A stretch of 64,000 nt of DNA from an uncultured Agathobacter sp. (GTDB taxonomy: Bacteria; Bacillota; Clostridia; Lachnospirales; Lachnospiraceae): positions 1-64,000 of the forward strand of contig CAKRKX010000003.1 of the NCBI GenBank assembly GCA_934358675.1. Direction: 5' to 3'. Each line of letters starts with the position of its first letter. Position 1 is the stretch's first letter. A program made the position numbers and the translations under genes. Below the pieces are notes generated by a model, which had not been told where the DNA came from, ran no database searches, and worked only from the letters and a program-made list of their open reading frames with translations. This document shows positions 47,182 to 56,665 of this stretch, one piece after another.

Positions 47182-47332
47182 AAATCAGAAGTCGTTTCTG
47201 CTTGCAGAAAAAGAATTCTGATTTAATGACCCGCCCCCGCGAATGAGGAAGTAGCAATTTACGAAGTAAATTAGCGGATTCCGAATTGCGGGAGAATTGC
47301 GGGAATTGCTTTGCAATGGAGCAATTCGTAAA
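47182..47332 (+). repeat. Three-hairpin element TH-B before tyrS
   Basis: Same order as TH-A: hairpin 1 with AAATCAGAA/TTCTGATTT arms and an inner TTTCTGC/GCAGAAA stem (47182-47224); linker AATGACCC...ATGAGGAAGTAG; hairpin 2 (AATTTAC/GTAAATT); hairpin 3 (GAATTGC-ggga-ATTGC-ttt-GCAAT-gga-GCAATTC). It sits between the T-box terminator and the tyrS ribosome site. Confidence 0.8.
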
Positions 47333-47379
47333 AAATGTATTTTTATATACAATTTTGGACAGAAATGAGGAGGAACAAA

Positions 47380-48606
47380 ATGACAGTATATGACGAATTA
47401 GTTGCCCGCGGTCTGATCGCGCAGGTAACCGACGAAGAAGAAATCAAGGAATTGATCAACAACGGCAAAGCCGTATTTTACATTGGATTTGATCCTACCG
47501 CAGACAGTCTGCATGTAGGACACTTTATGGCACTCTGCCTGATGAAGAGACTTCAGATGGCAGGAAACAAGCCTATCGCTTTGATCGGTGGCGGAACCGC
47601 CATGATCGGAGATCCATCCGGACGTACCGACATGCGTCAGATGATGACAAGAGAGACGATCAACCATAACGTTGAGTGCTTCAAGAAACAGATGAGCCGC
47701 TTCATCGAGTTCGGTGAGGACAAGGCGATGCTGGTCAACAATGCCGATTGGCTGATGGATTTAAATTATGTAGACGTGCTTCGAGAGGTCGGCGCACACT
47801 TTTCCGTAAACCGCATGCTTACCGCAGAATGTTACAAGCAGCGTATGGAAAAAGGCTTAAGCTTCTTAGAGTTCAACTACATGATCATGCAGAGCTATGA
47901 CTTCTACACCTTATTCCAGAAGTACGGATGTAACATGGAGTTCGGTGGAGATGATCAGTGGAGCAACATGCTCGGCGGTACCGAGCTGATCCGTCGTAAG
48001 CTTGGCAAGGATGCTTACGCGATGACCATCAATCTGCTTCTCAATTCTGAGGGCAAGAAGATGGGCAAGACACAGTCCGGTGCCGTATGGCTTGATCCGA
48101 ACAAGACAACTCCGTTCGATTTCTTCCAGTACTGGAGAAACGTATCGGATGCGGACGTGTTAAAATGCCTGCGTATGCTGACATTCCTGCCACTTGAGCA
48201 GATCGACGAGATGGATAAGTGGGAAGGCGCGCAGCTTAACGAGGCAAAGGAGATTCTTGCATTCGAGCTGACCAAGATGGTACACGGGGAGGAAGAAGCA
48301 CAGAAGGCGAAAGCTGCTTCTCATGCATTGTTCTCCGGAGCAGGTGCTTCCGAGCATATGCCAACCATCGAGGTATCCGCAGAGGATTTCGCCACAGGCA
48401 ATATGGATATTATGGCTGTTCTCGTTAAGGCAGGACTGTGCGACAGCCGTTCTGATGCACGCCGTGCCGTACAACAGGGAGGCGTCAGTGTAGAGGGCGA
48501 GAAAGTGACAGACATCAGCGCAAGCTACGCATTCGACGATTTTGCCGGAGAGGGCAAAGTTGTAAAACGCGGTAAGAAGAAATTTGCGAAAGTTGTCGCA
48601 AAATAA
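47380..48606 (+). CDS. tyrS: Tyrosyl-tRNA synthetase
   Basis: A class I aminoacyl-tRNA synthetase charging tRNA-Tyr. The HIGH-type motif is HVGH (45-48 in FDPTADSLHVGHF), tyrosine-binding residues lie in YMIMQSYDF and GGDDQWSNM, and the KMSKS-type motif reads KKMGKTQSG. The C-terminal S4-like RNA-binding domain (DSRSDARRAVQQGGVSVEG) is present. 408 aa is normal. The ATG at 47380 follows GAGGAGG. Expression is controlled by the T-box upstream, with the TH-B repeat placed between. Confidence 0.98.
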   Translation: MTVYDELVARGLIAQVTDEEEIKELINNGKAVFYIGFDPTADSLHVGHFMALCLMKRLQMAGNKPIALIGGGTAMIGDPSGRTDMRQMMTRETINHNVECFKKQMSRFIEFGEDKAMLVNNADWLMDLNYVDVLREVGAHFSVNRMLTAECYKQRMEKGLSFLEFNYMIMQSYDFYTLFQKYGCNMEFGGDDQWSNMLGGTELIRRKLGKDAYAMTINLLLNSEGKKMGKTQSGAVWLDPNKTTPFDFFQYWRNVSDADVLKCLRMLTFLPLEQIDEMDKWEGAQLNEAKEILAFELTKMVHGEEEAQKAKAASHALFSGAGASEHMPTIEVSAEDFATGNMDIMAVLVKAGLCDSRSDARRAVQQGGVSVEGEKVTDISASYAFDDFAGEGKVVKRGKKKFAKVVAK

Positions 48607-48647
48607 TGCTTTTTGCAGAATATTGCAGAAACCGACAAAGGTTTGTG

Positions 48648-48677
48648 TTGACTAACAGTTTATACATCTGCTAGACT
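48648..48677 (+). promoter_or_regulatory. Promoter of riboswitch-mntP
   Basis: TTGACT (48648-48653) and TAGACT (48672-48677) with 18-bp spacing. Confidence 0.6.
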
Positions 48678-48699
48678 TGATAAAAGTCATGAGATTGAC

Positions 48700-48858
48700 C
48701 TACAATTTCATAGAACACCATGTGAGGGAGTAGTTCGCACACTGTGTGGTTTGTCAACAGTCCCGGTCGCAAGACCTGGCAAATCTTAAAGAATGAGACT
48801 CATGTATACAACAATCGGATCTTCGGATTTCGGTTTTGTATGCATGAGTTTTTTTGTA
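48700..48858 (+). ncRNA. yybP-ykoY Mn2+ riboswitch
   Basis: Conserved pieces of the Mn2+ aptamer are visible: GAGGGAGTAG (about 48724-48733), TTTGTCAACAG, and GTCGCAAGACCTGGC (about 48766-48780). An expression platform follows: an intrinsic terminator with ACTCATG...CATGAGT arms and seven T (about 48798-48857). It precedes mntP, the standard target, so Mn2+ should favour read-through. Confidence 0.9.
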
Positions 48859-48936
48859 TTTTGAGAGGGAAAGGATAAGCACAAAGCATGATGTGCGTGA
48901 CTTCGGAGAACACTAGGAGAGAAAAGGAGATTACGC

Positions 48937-49518
48937 ATGGCACTATTTATTGAATTATTTTTGATCGGCGTCGGACTTTCGATGGACGCATTTGCCGTAT
49001 CAATCTGCAAGGGATTAGGAATGGAGAAAGTCAACAAAAAGCAGGCGTTTGTCATCGGCTTGTACTTCGGAGGCTTTCAGGCGTTAATGCCGCTGATCGG
49101 ATGGTTTCTGGGTATCCGTTTCCAGCAGTATATTACATCGATCGATCACTGGATCGCATTCGTATTGCTTGTCTTTATCGGTGGAAAGATGATCGTTGAG
49201 GCGGTTCGTGATCCGGATGTGGAAGAAATCGGAAAGAAGGATCCGCCGCTTGATCATAAGGAGATGTTTCTTCTTGCAATCGCAACCAGCATCGATGCGC
49301 TGGCAGTCGGCATCACGTTTGCATTCCTTGATACGCCGATCGTTGAGGCAATCACGATCATCGGTCTGACCACATTCTTCCTGTCCATTTTAGGCGTGGT
49401 TGTCGGCAATTTCTTTGGGACCCGTTACAAGAAGAAAGCGGAGATCGTCGGAGGTATCATTCTTGTGGCAATTGGTGTCAAGATATTGCTTGAGCATCTT
49501 GGAATATTGGCATTCTAA
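48937..49518 (+). CDS. mntP: Manganese efflux pump MntP
   Basis: An integral membrane Mn2+ exporter that protects against excess manganese. 193 aa with six helices in two homologous halves, each carrying an acidic motif: [16 protein letters not shown] near the N-terminus and [15 protein letters not shown] in the second half. AAAAGGAGATTACGC precedes the ATG. The Mn riboswitch directly upstream supports the assignment independently. Confidence 0.97.
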   Translation: MALFIELFLIGVGLSMDAFAVSICKGLGMEKVNKKQAFVIGLYFGGFQALMPLIGWFLGIRFQQYITSIDHWIAFVLLVFIGGKMIVEAVRDPDVEEIGKKDPPLDHKEMFLLAIATSIDALAVGITFAFLDTPIVEAITIIGLTTFFLSILGVVVGNFFGTRYKKKAEIVGGIILVAIGVKILLEHLGILAF

Positions 49519-49582
49519 GATGATGGTTGATTCATTTCTGATATATTGAGACTACAGCTCAAACAAAAATTAGGAGGTTACT

Positions 49583-50572
49583 ATGACAGAATTTATTACA
49601 AATTGTTCCCTACCGCTTGCAATCGTATTTCTTGTGATCGGCTTCGTACTTCTGGTAAAAGGCGCAGACTTCTTCGTAGAAGGAAGTTCAAGCATCGCCA
49701 AGAAATTTAAGGTTCCGTCCATTATCATTGGACTTACGATCGTTGCGATGGGAACCTCGCTTCCGGAAGCTGCGGTGTCTGTGACTGCGTCGATTGCGAA
49801 TAAGAATGCGCTTGCAGTCAGCAATGTCATCGGATCGAATATTTTTAACCTGATGGTCGTCATCGGTGTGTGCGCGATCATGACGCCGGTAGCGGTACAG
49901 GCGGTTACCATCAAGCGAGATTTTCCGTTTTCCGTGATCTGTGCGATCCTGTTGCTCGTGCTTGGCATCATTGGACCGATGTCGCTCGGACATATCGATG
50001 GTGTGATCTTCCTTGTGATCTTTGCCGGATTTATCGCTTTAATGATCAAGAGTGCGTTGAAGGCGAGCAAAGAAGGAAATGCGCTTGCGAGTGAGGAGAT
50101 TGAAGCTGCTGAGGGGATCCAGATTCTTCCAATGTGGAAAAGTCTTCTTTATATCGTAGGTGGCGGAGCTGCGATCATGATCGGTGGCGATGTGGTTGTC
50201 AATAGCGCCAGCAATATCGCGGCAAAGTTCGGAATGAGCCAGACACTCATCGGACTGACCATCGTATCCATCGGAACGTCGCTTCCGGAGCTTGTGACAT
50301 CCATCGTCGCAGCACGCAAGAACGAAGTGGATATGGCGCTCGGCAATGCAATCGGTTCGAACATATTTAACATCCTGTTTGTACTCGGAATTGCCGGCGC
50401 AATCAGTCCGATGGCATTCCTTACAGAGAACATTATCGATATCATTATCCTGTTGGCGTTCAGCCTGATCGTGTGGCTTTTTGCATTCACAAAGAAGGAG
50501 ATCAGGCGCAGCGAAGGATTGATCATGGTGCTGTTGTACGCACTGTATGTTGTGTATATTTGTGTGAGATAA
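49583..50572 (+). CDS. Calcium/sodium antiporter (CaCA family)
   Basis: A cation exchanger of the YrbG/CaCA type (329 aa, about ten membrane helices). Two inverted alpha repeats hold the ion-binding motifs: GLTIVAMGTSLPEAAVS with NVIGSNIFNLMVVIG, and GLTIVSIGTSLPELVTS with NAIGSNIFNILFVLG. It exports Ca2+ in exchange for Na+ in the characterised relatives. TTAGGAGG precedes the ATG. It lies 64 bp behind mntP and may be co-transcribed, placing two divalent-cation exporters under the Mn riboswitch, though this is uncertain. Confidence 0.95.
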   Translation: MTEFITNCSLPLAIVFLVIGFVLLVKGADFFVEGSSSIAKKFKVPSIIIGLTIVAMGTSLPEAAVSVTASIANKNALAVSNVIGSNIFNLMVVIGVCAIMTPVAVQAVTIKRDFPFSVICAILLLVLGIIGPMSLGHIDGVIFLVIFAGFIALMIKSALKASKEGNALASEEIEAAEGIQILPMWKSLLYIVGGGAAIMIGGDVVVNSASNIAAKFGMSQTLIGLTIVSIGTSLPELVTSIVAARKNEVDMALGNAIGSNIFNILFVLGIAGAISPMAFLTENIIDIIILLAFSLIVWLFAFTKKEIRRSEGLIMVLLYALYVVYICVR

Positions 50573-50595
50573 AAGAAAATATAATTTTGAGATTT

Positions 50596-50628
50596 AACCT
50601 CGGAGCGTACAACTTCGAGGTTTTTTTG
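50596..50628 (+). terminator. Intrinsic terminator
   Basis: AACCTCG pairs with CGAGGTT and is followed by a T run. Confidence 0.85.
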
Positions 50629-50679
50629 ATTCGTTGTATGATATAATCAAACTGGGGGATAAAACAAAGGAGAAGAACG

Positions 50680-51198
50680 ATGTTTGTATATTTGATGATG
50701 ATAGATTCTCAGGAGGATCAGTCGAAATTTGAAAAGATTTATCTTACATATAGAGGGTTAATGTATCATGTGGCTTATAAAATTTTGAATAACAAACATG
50801 ATGCAGAGGATGTCGTTCATTCTGCCTTTATAAAAGTAGCAGAGAATATACAAAAAATTGGTGATCCGGTGTGTCCAAAAACACAAAACTATGTCGTTAC
50901 TATAGTTGAGAATAAGGCAATTGATCTCTATAGAGCCAATAAAAGAAAGAACAGTAGTTTATATTTAGACGAAATTTCCGGAATTGAAGTAGAGGCAACC
51001 TGCGTTCATGGTCTGGCGGCTTGTATGGCAAAGTTAACCCCTCGATATCGCCAAATCATTTTGCTGAAATATTATCATGGTTTTAGTTGTAAAGAAATTG
51101 CAAAGCAATTGGATATTACGGAGGCAAATGCGATTAAGCTGGATCAGAGAGCCAAGAATAAATTATTTCAGATATGTAAAGAGGAGGGGATTCTATGA
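50680..51198 (+). CDS. ECF-type sigma factor
   Basis: A 172-residue sigma-70-family member. Region 2 is FEKIYLTYRGLMYHVAYKILNNKHDAEDVVHSAFIKVAENI (about 14-54), and region 4 is LTPRYRQIILLKYYHGFSCKEIAKQLDITEANAIKLDQRAKNKLFQ (about 122-167). AAAGGAGAAG precedes the ATG. It overlaps the downstream DUF4367 gene by 4 bp, marking that protein as its probable anti-sigma factor. This gene and the following ones are AT-richer than the core genes, consistent with a mobile or recently acquired block. Likely targets are the peptide/ABC genes just downstream, by position only. Confidence 0.9.
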   Translation: MFVYLMMIDSQEDQSKFEKIYLTYRGLMYHVAYKILNNKHDAEDVVHSAFIKVAENIQKIGDPVCPKTQNYVVTIVENKAIDLYRANKRKNSSLYLDEISGIEVEATCVHGLAACMAKLTPRYRQIILLKYYHGFSCKEIAKQLDITEANAIKLDQRAKNKLFQICKEEGIL

Positions 51199-51863
51199 TC
51201 AGTGATGCAATGTTGCAACAGGCTGCCGAAGAATTGGCAACTGCAATAAATGAAAGCTTACCGGATCCGAAAGAATGCGTTTATCAATTTTCTCCCAAAT
51301 TTGAGAGAAAAATGAAACGGCTTACAAGGAGAGCAAATCATCCGATTCTGTATCGAAATCTACGGATGGCTGCAAGTGTATTACTGGTATTTCTGATAGG
51401 ATTTGGTTCGATTTTGACTGTGAGTACGGAAGCGAGGACATTTGTGTTTGGGTGGATGAGAGTGCGGTATCAGTCGATGTATGAATATTTTTTTGAAGGT
51501 GAAATTGAAAATCCAGAAAATGTAGCCTATTATCCGCAGTGGTTACCGGAAGACTGTAAGTTTGAAACTTCATATAGCACTTTGGGGGGAGAGGTGTATA
51601 TCTATTTTACCCCGCGGGACTCACTGGTTCAGTTTTCCTATATTTCGAAATCAAATGAAAAATTGTATATGGACGGAGTGGATGCAGAGCAAAAGGACGT
51701 TATAATCAATGGAGGCTCAGGTAAGTTGTATATTTCCCATAATGAGGGCGAAACAAGTAATCTTGTGTGGATGGATAAATCGCGAACGGTTTTGTTCTCA
51801 ATATCTGGAGATTATGATGAAGACGTCCTAATTAAAATCGCAGAAAATATTGCCGAAAAATAA
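51195..51863 (+). CDS. DUF4367-containing membrane protein, probable anti-sigma factor
   Basis: 222 aa with one membrane helix near residues 58-78. The N-terminal 55 residues are cytoplasmic and charged and could bind the sigma factor. The C-terminal half outside the membrane matches DUF4367 (YYPQWLPEDCKFETSYSTLGGEVYIYF, then WMDKSRTVLFSISGDYDEDVLIKIAENI). Such proteins are regularly encoded after ECF sigma factors. It overlaps the sigma gene by 4 bp. Confidence 0.85.
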   Translation: MISDAMLQQAAEELATAINESLPDPKECVYQFSPKFERKMKRLTRRANHPILYRNLRMAASVLLVFLIGFGSILTVSTEARTFVFGWMRVRYQSMYEYFFEGEIENPENVAYYPQWLPEDCKFETSYSTLGGEVYIYFTPRDSLVQFSYISKSNEKLYMDGVDAEQKDVIINGGSGKLYISHNEGETSNLVWMDKSRTVLFSISGDYDEDVLIKIAENIAEK

Positions 51864-51937
51864 AATTATTTGAAGTGTCCAAAATCGCGTCGTTGAATCG
51901 TTATTATGATTATATGATAGAGGAGGAGAGCTTGTTT

Positions 51938-52115
51938 ATGAAAAAAATAATTTTATTAGTGGCTTTGTTTATGCTTATGGTTCCTGTTACAGTAATAAGT
52001 CCTCGACACTTTACATAAATGGAACAGCAACATCAAGCGGAAGCGCAGGAACTTTAAGATCGTGGAGTGAATAGAATGTGACAGTACAGGGACAGGTAGT
52101 CCTTGTACTCTGAAT
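51938..52115 (+). pseudogene. Remnant of a small secreted-peptide gene
   Basis: After GAGGAGGAG, an ATG at 51938 opens MKKIILLVALFMLMVPVTVIS, a clear signal peptide, but that frame stops at 52016-52018. A shift into the next frame near 51998 continues SSTLYINGTATSSGSAGTLRSWSE to a TAG at 52072-52074, and past that stop the frame still reads NVTVQGQVVLVL. I read this as a decayed gene for a small exported protein, or possibly a frameshift error in the assembly. It lies 25 bp before a large ABC permease gene, so the lost product may have been linked to that transporter. Confidence 0.6.
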
Positions 52116-52142
52116 AAAAAGGTTTTATGGGGGAATGAAGTC

Positions 52143-54971
52143 ATGCTTAAACTATCATTACGCTATTGGAGGGTGCATCGCAAAAAGTTGATAAAGATTC
52201 TTTTTGCGATGATTTTAAGTTCAGCGGCTCTTGTGATGTCGTTTCTGCTTGCCAGATCTTCTACGGAGAAGTCGGTGCAGGATGCCTTGAATGAAAATGG
52301 AAACTATGATATTGCAGTGCAGGAGTTAACGGAAAGCCAATTGGAAGTCATTAAGAACAATTCTGAGATTGCCGAATATGGACTTATTCAAAATGGTGGC
52401 GTTTGTTGTGCTGAGAATGAAACAATGGTGCCATGTGGGGCATTTTTGTCGGAAAATGCAGTTGATCTGTTTCATTATCCGGTCGAAAGAGGCGGACACT
52501 ATCCTCAGAAGTCAGGTGAGATTGCGGGGTACGAGAGTTCTTTTCATGCAATGGGAGTTGCGGCAGTCGTTGGAAATAAAGTGCATCTGCAGATGTATGA
52601 TGCCAAGAGTAAAAAAGTCTCAGAAGGAGACTATACCATAAGCGGTGTGATCAGTGATTATAAGAACGGACAACCAAAAGTTCGCACTATAAAAAATTAT
52701 CTTGATTATGATGAGAGCAAAACGGATTTTCCGGAATTATTTTTTTATGAGCAAGATATTCAAAACGGTAATACGATGACCGGAATGGTACTGTGTGATG
52801 CGGATGCGGCACCATATGATGTTGAAAAGAAATTAAAGGGAGATGGTCTGGCTGCCTGTGTAGGAAATCGGTTGGCAGGATTAGCGGCAATCGCAGTGGC
52901 ACCTTTTCAGACGCAAAATGAATTATACCGGAATGCAAAATCCGCACATAATGATTTTTATGCTTCCTATATGGTTCCCGCATCGGTAATTATAATTTTT
53001 ATCCTGTCATTTTGTTCGATATACGGAATGATGTCGTGCAATATGGAAGATCGTAAAAAGAATTTGGGTTTACTTGAATGTATCGGAATGTCCAGGAAGA
53101 AGTGTTCTCTTTATCTGTTTTTGGAGAGTATTCTACAGACAATTGCCGGCATCGGATTGGGTTATATTTTGGGAATTGCATTGTATGAGGCTTACATCAG
53201 AGTGGTGGCAGAATGGAAGGGCATTATAATATATAATGCGTTTGCGGTACATCCGATCACACGGGCAGTCAGTTTGAATCCTCTGGTTTATCCGGCAGTC
53301 ATATGTTTTGTGATTGCTTTGGCGGCAGTTGTGTCTGCCATCAGACGTAATCTTAGACGAACACCTCTTGAGATGCTGCATGCTGAGCGCGGGGAAGTAT
53401 CCGGTATGAATAAAAATAAGTATGTGATTGTCACGATTATGATTACCGGCTGGACAATGGTATTCGGGGCAACTTTTATGCTTGCAAAAGCGGACTCCGA
53501 CAGTTCCGAGATCGTTTCTAACTTACAGGAAATTTCTGATGTGGATAGCGATTATTCTATTTCGAAAGATATTTATGATACGATGGTGGGAAATGTCCAG
53601 TTTAACCGGCATTCGGACGCGGTATCGCAGAAAGATTTTGAACGGCTGAAGTCTTTTCAGGGAGTAACTGATATTAAGGGTGTTTTGCGAATACCCGGAA
53701 ATAAACTGCTATATAAAAAGGGAAATATTCCAGAGAATATAGAAGATGCGTTAGGTGAATTAAATATTGATCAAAATATCGTGGGTTCCAATCTTGAAGA
53801 ACTGAATCGACTTAGTTTAAAGGAACAAGGTTATGAAGCGAATGATGTTTTGTACAATGTTCCGGCACTTGCTGTGGATGACGGCTTCGCACAGAAACTC
53901 AAATCCAGTTTGGTCAGTGGTGAGATGGACGATGCTTTTTTACAAGGGAAGTCCGTGATTCTGGTTGCATATGAAAGTCCGGAAGATCTTCCTTTCCATG
54001 TCGGAGATACGATTCAGATGACAGATACCTGTATTGGGGAGAAAGAATATGAACAATATGATTTTTCTAGAAATACCATGCCAAAAGACAGAAAGCCATC
54101 TTTTTTGTATTCATATGATGATGGATCTGTGAAGGATTTAAAAGGCTATTCTTTTGGTAAAAAAGTTGTTAATGATGTTACGATTTCAGGAATCATGGTC
54201 ATCAGGAATAAGGAATGGAAGAAACTATTGTACACGGACAGTTATGTGTCGGAGGCGGGAAAGGACGAGTATGTTCATCCAAAATATAATATCCTTTGCT
54301 ATGAGGAAGCATTGCCGGAGATGAACCGGCTGGATACCGGATATACCGATGTATATATTAAGACGGACAATTCTTTTCATTCGGATACGTTTGAGGAGTT
54401 ATTCTATGAGATCGCCGGGAAGAGTACACTTTTGAAACCTGTATCGCGGCAGGGAGCAAAAGAAGAACTTATGCGGGCAAAATGGTCGAATGTGGTTATA
54501 TTTATCTCTGTAATCATTCTGATCGTCATCGTGGGAATCCTGGGAATGATCAACTCCTATACTTATGCGATCAAGAAAAATACACGAAGTATCTGCATTC
54601 TGCGGGCAATCGGTATGCGGCAGAAGACAATACGATTCCGATTGCTTAGGAAAATGCTGCTTTGGCCGTTTGTTGCAGTTTCGACATCGGTTATTCCAAT
54701 CTTTGTTTTTGATAAAATCAAAGATTATGCCTATCATTATGCATTTGACCTTGGACATAACGGATGGGAAATGAAAAGTAATGGTGTTATGTATATCTGT
54801 TGGCAGGCGTTATTCCCATGGTACATTGAGATGTGGAAACAGCCGGTTATTATGGTTATGTTGATTTCCGTAGCCTTCTTGCTGGTGCTGAATCTGGTTG
54901 CGTTGGAAATTTCCATGAAGGATATGTGGCGGTTAAGCATAACGGAAGGTATGCGAAAAGAGATTTTTTAA
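52143..54971 (+). CDS. FtsX-like ABC transporter permease
   Basis: A very large permease (942 aa) of the MacB/FtsX type. An N-terminal membrane helix (about 15-36) is followed by an external domain, then three helices (about 278-300, 325-350 and 383-402) forming the first FtsX domain. A second external domain (about 440-775) and a C-terminal FtsX domain (about 780-935, with AIKKNTRSICILRAIGMRQKTIRF) follow. The repeated L(E/R)xIGM motifs are typical coupling helices to the ATPase. It probably extrudes or senses a peptide or lipid. A GGGGGAATGAAGTC ribosome site precedes the ATG. The ATPase gene follows 12 bp later. Confidence 0.92.
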   Translation: MLKLSLRYWRVHRKKLIKILFAMILSSAALVMSFLLARSSTEKSVQDALNENGNYDIAVQELTESQLEVIKNNSEIAEYGLIQNGGVCCAENETMVPCGAFLSENAVDLFHYPVERGGHYPQKSGEIAGYESSFHAMGVAAVVGNKVHLQMYDAKSKKVSEGDYTISGVISDYKNGQPKVRTIKNYLDYDESKTDFPELFFYEQDIQNGNTMTGMVLCDADAAPYDVEKKLKGDGLAACVGNRLAGLAAIAVAPFQTQNELYRNAKSAHNDFYASYMVPASVIIIFILSFCSIYGMMSCNMEDRKKNLGLLECIGMSRKKCSLYLFLESILQTIAGIGLGYILGIALYEAYIRVVAEWKGIIIYNAFAVHPITRAVSLNPLVYPAVICFVIALAAVVSAIRRNLRRTPLEMLHAERGEVSGMNKNKYVIVTIMITGWTMVFGATFMLAKADSDSSEIVSNLQEISDVDSDYSISKDIYDTMVGNVQFNRHSDAVSQKDFERLKSFQGVTDIKGVLRIPGNKLLYKKGNIPENIEDALGELNIDQNIVGSNLEELNRLSLKEQGYEANDVLYNVPALAVDDGFAQKLKSSLVSGEMDDAFLQGKSVILVAYESPEDLPFHVGDTIQMTDTCIGEKEYEQYDFSRNTMPKDRKPSFLYSYDDGSVKDLKGYSFGKKVVNDVTISGIMVIRNKEWKKLLYTDSYVSEAGKDEYVHPKYNILCYEEALPEMNRLDTGYTDVYIKTDNSFHSDTFEELFYEIAGKSTLLKPVSRQGAKEELMRAKWSNVVIFISVIILIVIVGILGMINSYTYAIKKNTRSICILRAIGMRQKTIRFRLLRKMLLWPFVAVSTSVIPIFVFDKIKDYAYHYAFDLGHNGWEMKSNGVMYICWQALFPWYIEMWKQPVIMVMLISVAFLLVLNLVALEISMKDMWRLSITEGMRKEIF

Positions 54972-54983
54972 GGGGGATGGGTT

Positions 54984-55649
54984 ATGATTGAAGTCAGAGA
55001 TTTGTATAAAGAGTATCAGAATAAAGGGGAGGAAAGCAAAGTCGTTGCTGTGGATCATGTCTCATTTGAATTAAAGAATGGCGATTTTGTCGCGGTTATG
55101 GGACCATCGGGAAGTGGAAAAACAACGATTCTGAATTTAGTCAATGGGCTTGATTATCCAACGAGTGGTGAGGTATTATACAATGGAAAGAACATTTATG
55201 AAATGAACGATGATGAATTGTCTGATATGCGATTACACCATATGGGTACGGTTTTTCAGGCATATAATCTGATACCTGAATTATCGGTATATGAGAATGT
55301 TACCCTGCCAATTAAAATTGCCAAAGGAAAAATTGACGGAAAAAAAGTTGATCATCTGCTGGAACAATTGGGATTGATTGAACGAAAAGATTTCATGCCT
55401 GATCAATTATCGGGAGGTCAGCAGCAGAGAGTGGCGATTGCAAGAGCGATGGTAAATGCACCGGAAATTTTGTTTTGTGATGAACCGACCGGAAATCTGG
55501 ATAAGAAAATGGGGGACGAAGTCATGGACGTGTTGAAACGGCTGAATGAAGAAATGGGGATCAGTATTATGGTAATTACACACGATCAGTCCGTTGCTGA
55601 CCGTTGTAAAAAGATTATGCATTTGTCGGATGGAAAACTTGTTATGTAA
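54984..55649 (+). CDS. ABC transporter ATP-binding protein (LolD/MacB type)
   Basis: The 221-residue ATPase partner of the preceding permease. Walker A GPSGSGKTT (about 39-47), the Q loop in VFQAYNLIPELS, the signature LSGGQQQRVAIARAM, Walker B EILFCDEPTGNLD and the H loop in VITHDQS are all intact. The family powers FtsX-type permeases in peptide export, resistance or signalling. AAGGGGGATGGGTT precedes the ATG. Confidence 0.96.
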   Translation: MIEVRDLYKEYQNKGEESKVVAVDHVSFELKNGDFVAVMGPSGSGKTTILNLVNGLDYPTSGEVLYNGKNIYEMNDDELSDMRLHHMGTVFQAYNLIPELSVYENVTLPIKIAKGKIDGKKVDHLLEQLGLIERKDFMPDQLSGGQQQRVAIARAMVNAPEILFCDEPTGNLDKKMGDEVMDVLKRLNEEMGISIMVITHDQSVADRCKKIMHLSDGKLVM

Positions 55650-55675
55650 GACAATTTAAAAGGGAGGGAATGTAA

Positions 55676-56071
55676 ATGAAAAAGATTTTGGTTTTATGTA
55701 TCTGTATCGCTATTTTAGCAATTATATTTGTATTCAGCGGAAAAGGCCAATATACGAAAGCGCTACAAAATCTGAAAGTCGATGATCTGGACAAAATTGT
55801 AATTTACAATGCCGATGAGCGTGTAACTTTAGATCAAAAGGATGACATGCAAAAGATGATTGATATTTTAACATCGATGCAGTTGCGAAAAACTTCCCCA
55901 AACACGAAAGACGGTTTTGCCTTTTCGATGGAGTTGTATGATCACAATGGAGAAGAAACCACGATTGTAGTAGCGTCCTCGGACGTAACAGTCGGAGACC
56001 AAAATTACAAGTGTAAGGACGATTATTGTGAGCAGATTCGCAGTGTGTATGAACAATATTATGTAAAATAA
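55676..56071 (+). CDS. Small exported or membrane-anchored hypothetical protein
   Basis: 131 aa with an N-terminal hydrophobic segment (KILVLCICIAILAIIFVF) that could be a signal peptide or anchor. No lipobox is evident. The rest is soluble, acidic, with two cysteines (YKCKDDYC) near the C-terminus that could form a disulfide. Family not recognised. It follows the ABC ATPase by 26 bp after AGGGAGGG, and is ended by the hairpin at 56099-56142, so it belongs to the transporter operon. Confidence 0.75.
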   Translation: MKKILVLCICIAILAIIFVFSGKGQYTKALQNLKVDDLDKIVIYNADERVTLDQKDDMQKMIDILTSMQLRKTSPNTKDGFAFSMELYDHNGEETTIVVASSDVTVGDQNYKCKDDYCEQIRSVYEQYYVK

Positions 56072-56098
56072 GTGCTACGGAGCAAAAAGGATCGCGAT

Positions 56099-56142
56099 AC
56101 CCTGATACATCTGTTATAATAAAGGTGTATCAGGGTGTTTTT
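56099..56142 (+). terminator. Intrinsic terminator with an embedded TATAAT
   Basis: 11-bp arms ACCCTGATACA/TGTATCAGGGT and a T run. The 16-base loop contains TATAAT (56115-56120), which could double as the -10 box for the next gene. Confidence 0.8.
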
Positions 56143-56176
56143 GTCTGAAAAATGAAAAGAAATGGAGGAAACGGAC

Positions 56177-56632
56177 ATGGCATTTGATTTTAATAAGTTA
56201 AAAAGCGATATCGTATCAATGGGAAAGGATGTCGGCGACAAGGTGAGCGATGTGTCGGCAGTTGCCAAGGTAAAGCTGGATATCCGCAATAAGGAAAGTT
56301 ACATGGAGAAGCAGTTCACGGAACTTGGACGCGCTTACTATCTTGCACATAAAAATGAGGAAGAGATTCCAGAGAAGGAATTCTTTAAGCCGATCGCAGA
56401 GGCGGAAGCAGAGATCGCCCATTTACAGGATGAGCTGATGACGCTGCAGGGCGCAGAAGTCTGCCCGAGCTGTGGCAAAAAGCAGCCTGCCGGTCATGCT
56501 TTTTGTGAGAGTTGCGGAGCTGCAATGAATGAGACAAATGAGGCAGCAGGCGAAGAGAATGTAAAAAATGAAGAGACTGCAACTGGCGAAGCGGCATCCG
56601 AGACGGAGACGGTAGCGGGCAGCGAGCAGTAG
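56177..56632 (+). CDS. Zinc-ribbon protein with helical N-terminal domain
   Basis: A 151-residue soluble protein. The first 90 residues are helical and charged, with a likely coiled coil (FFKPIAEAEAEIAHLQDELMTLQG). A zinc ribbon follows (CPSCGKKQPAGHAFCESCG, about 96-114), then a 35-residue Glu/Ala/Thr tail. Such zinc-ribbon proteins are frequent in Lachnospiraceae and have no assigned role. The ATG at 56177 is chosen because GGAGGAAACGGAC lies directly upstream and contains the alternative start. Confidence 0.8.
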   Translation: MAFDFNKLKSDIVSMGKDVGDKVSDVSAVAKVKLDIRNKESYMEKQFTELGRAYYLAHKNEEEIPEKEFFKPIAEAEAEIAHLQDELMTLQGAEVCPSCGKKQPAGHAFCESCGAAMNETNEAAGEENVKNEETATGEAASETETVAGSEQ

Positions 56633-56665
56633 TTCGGTAAAAAAAGATAATGTCGGTCATCTTGA

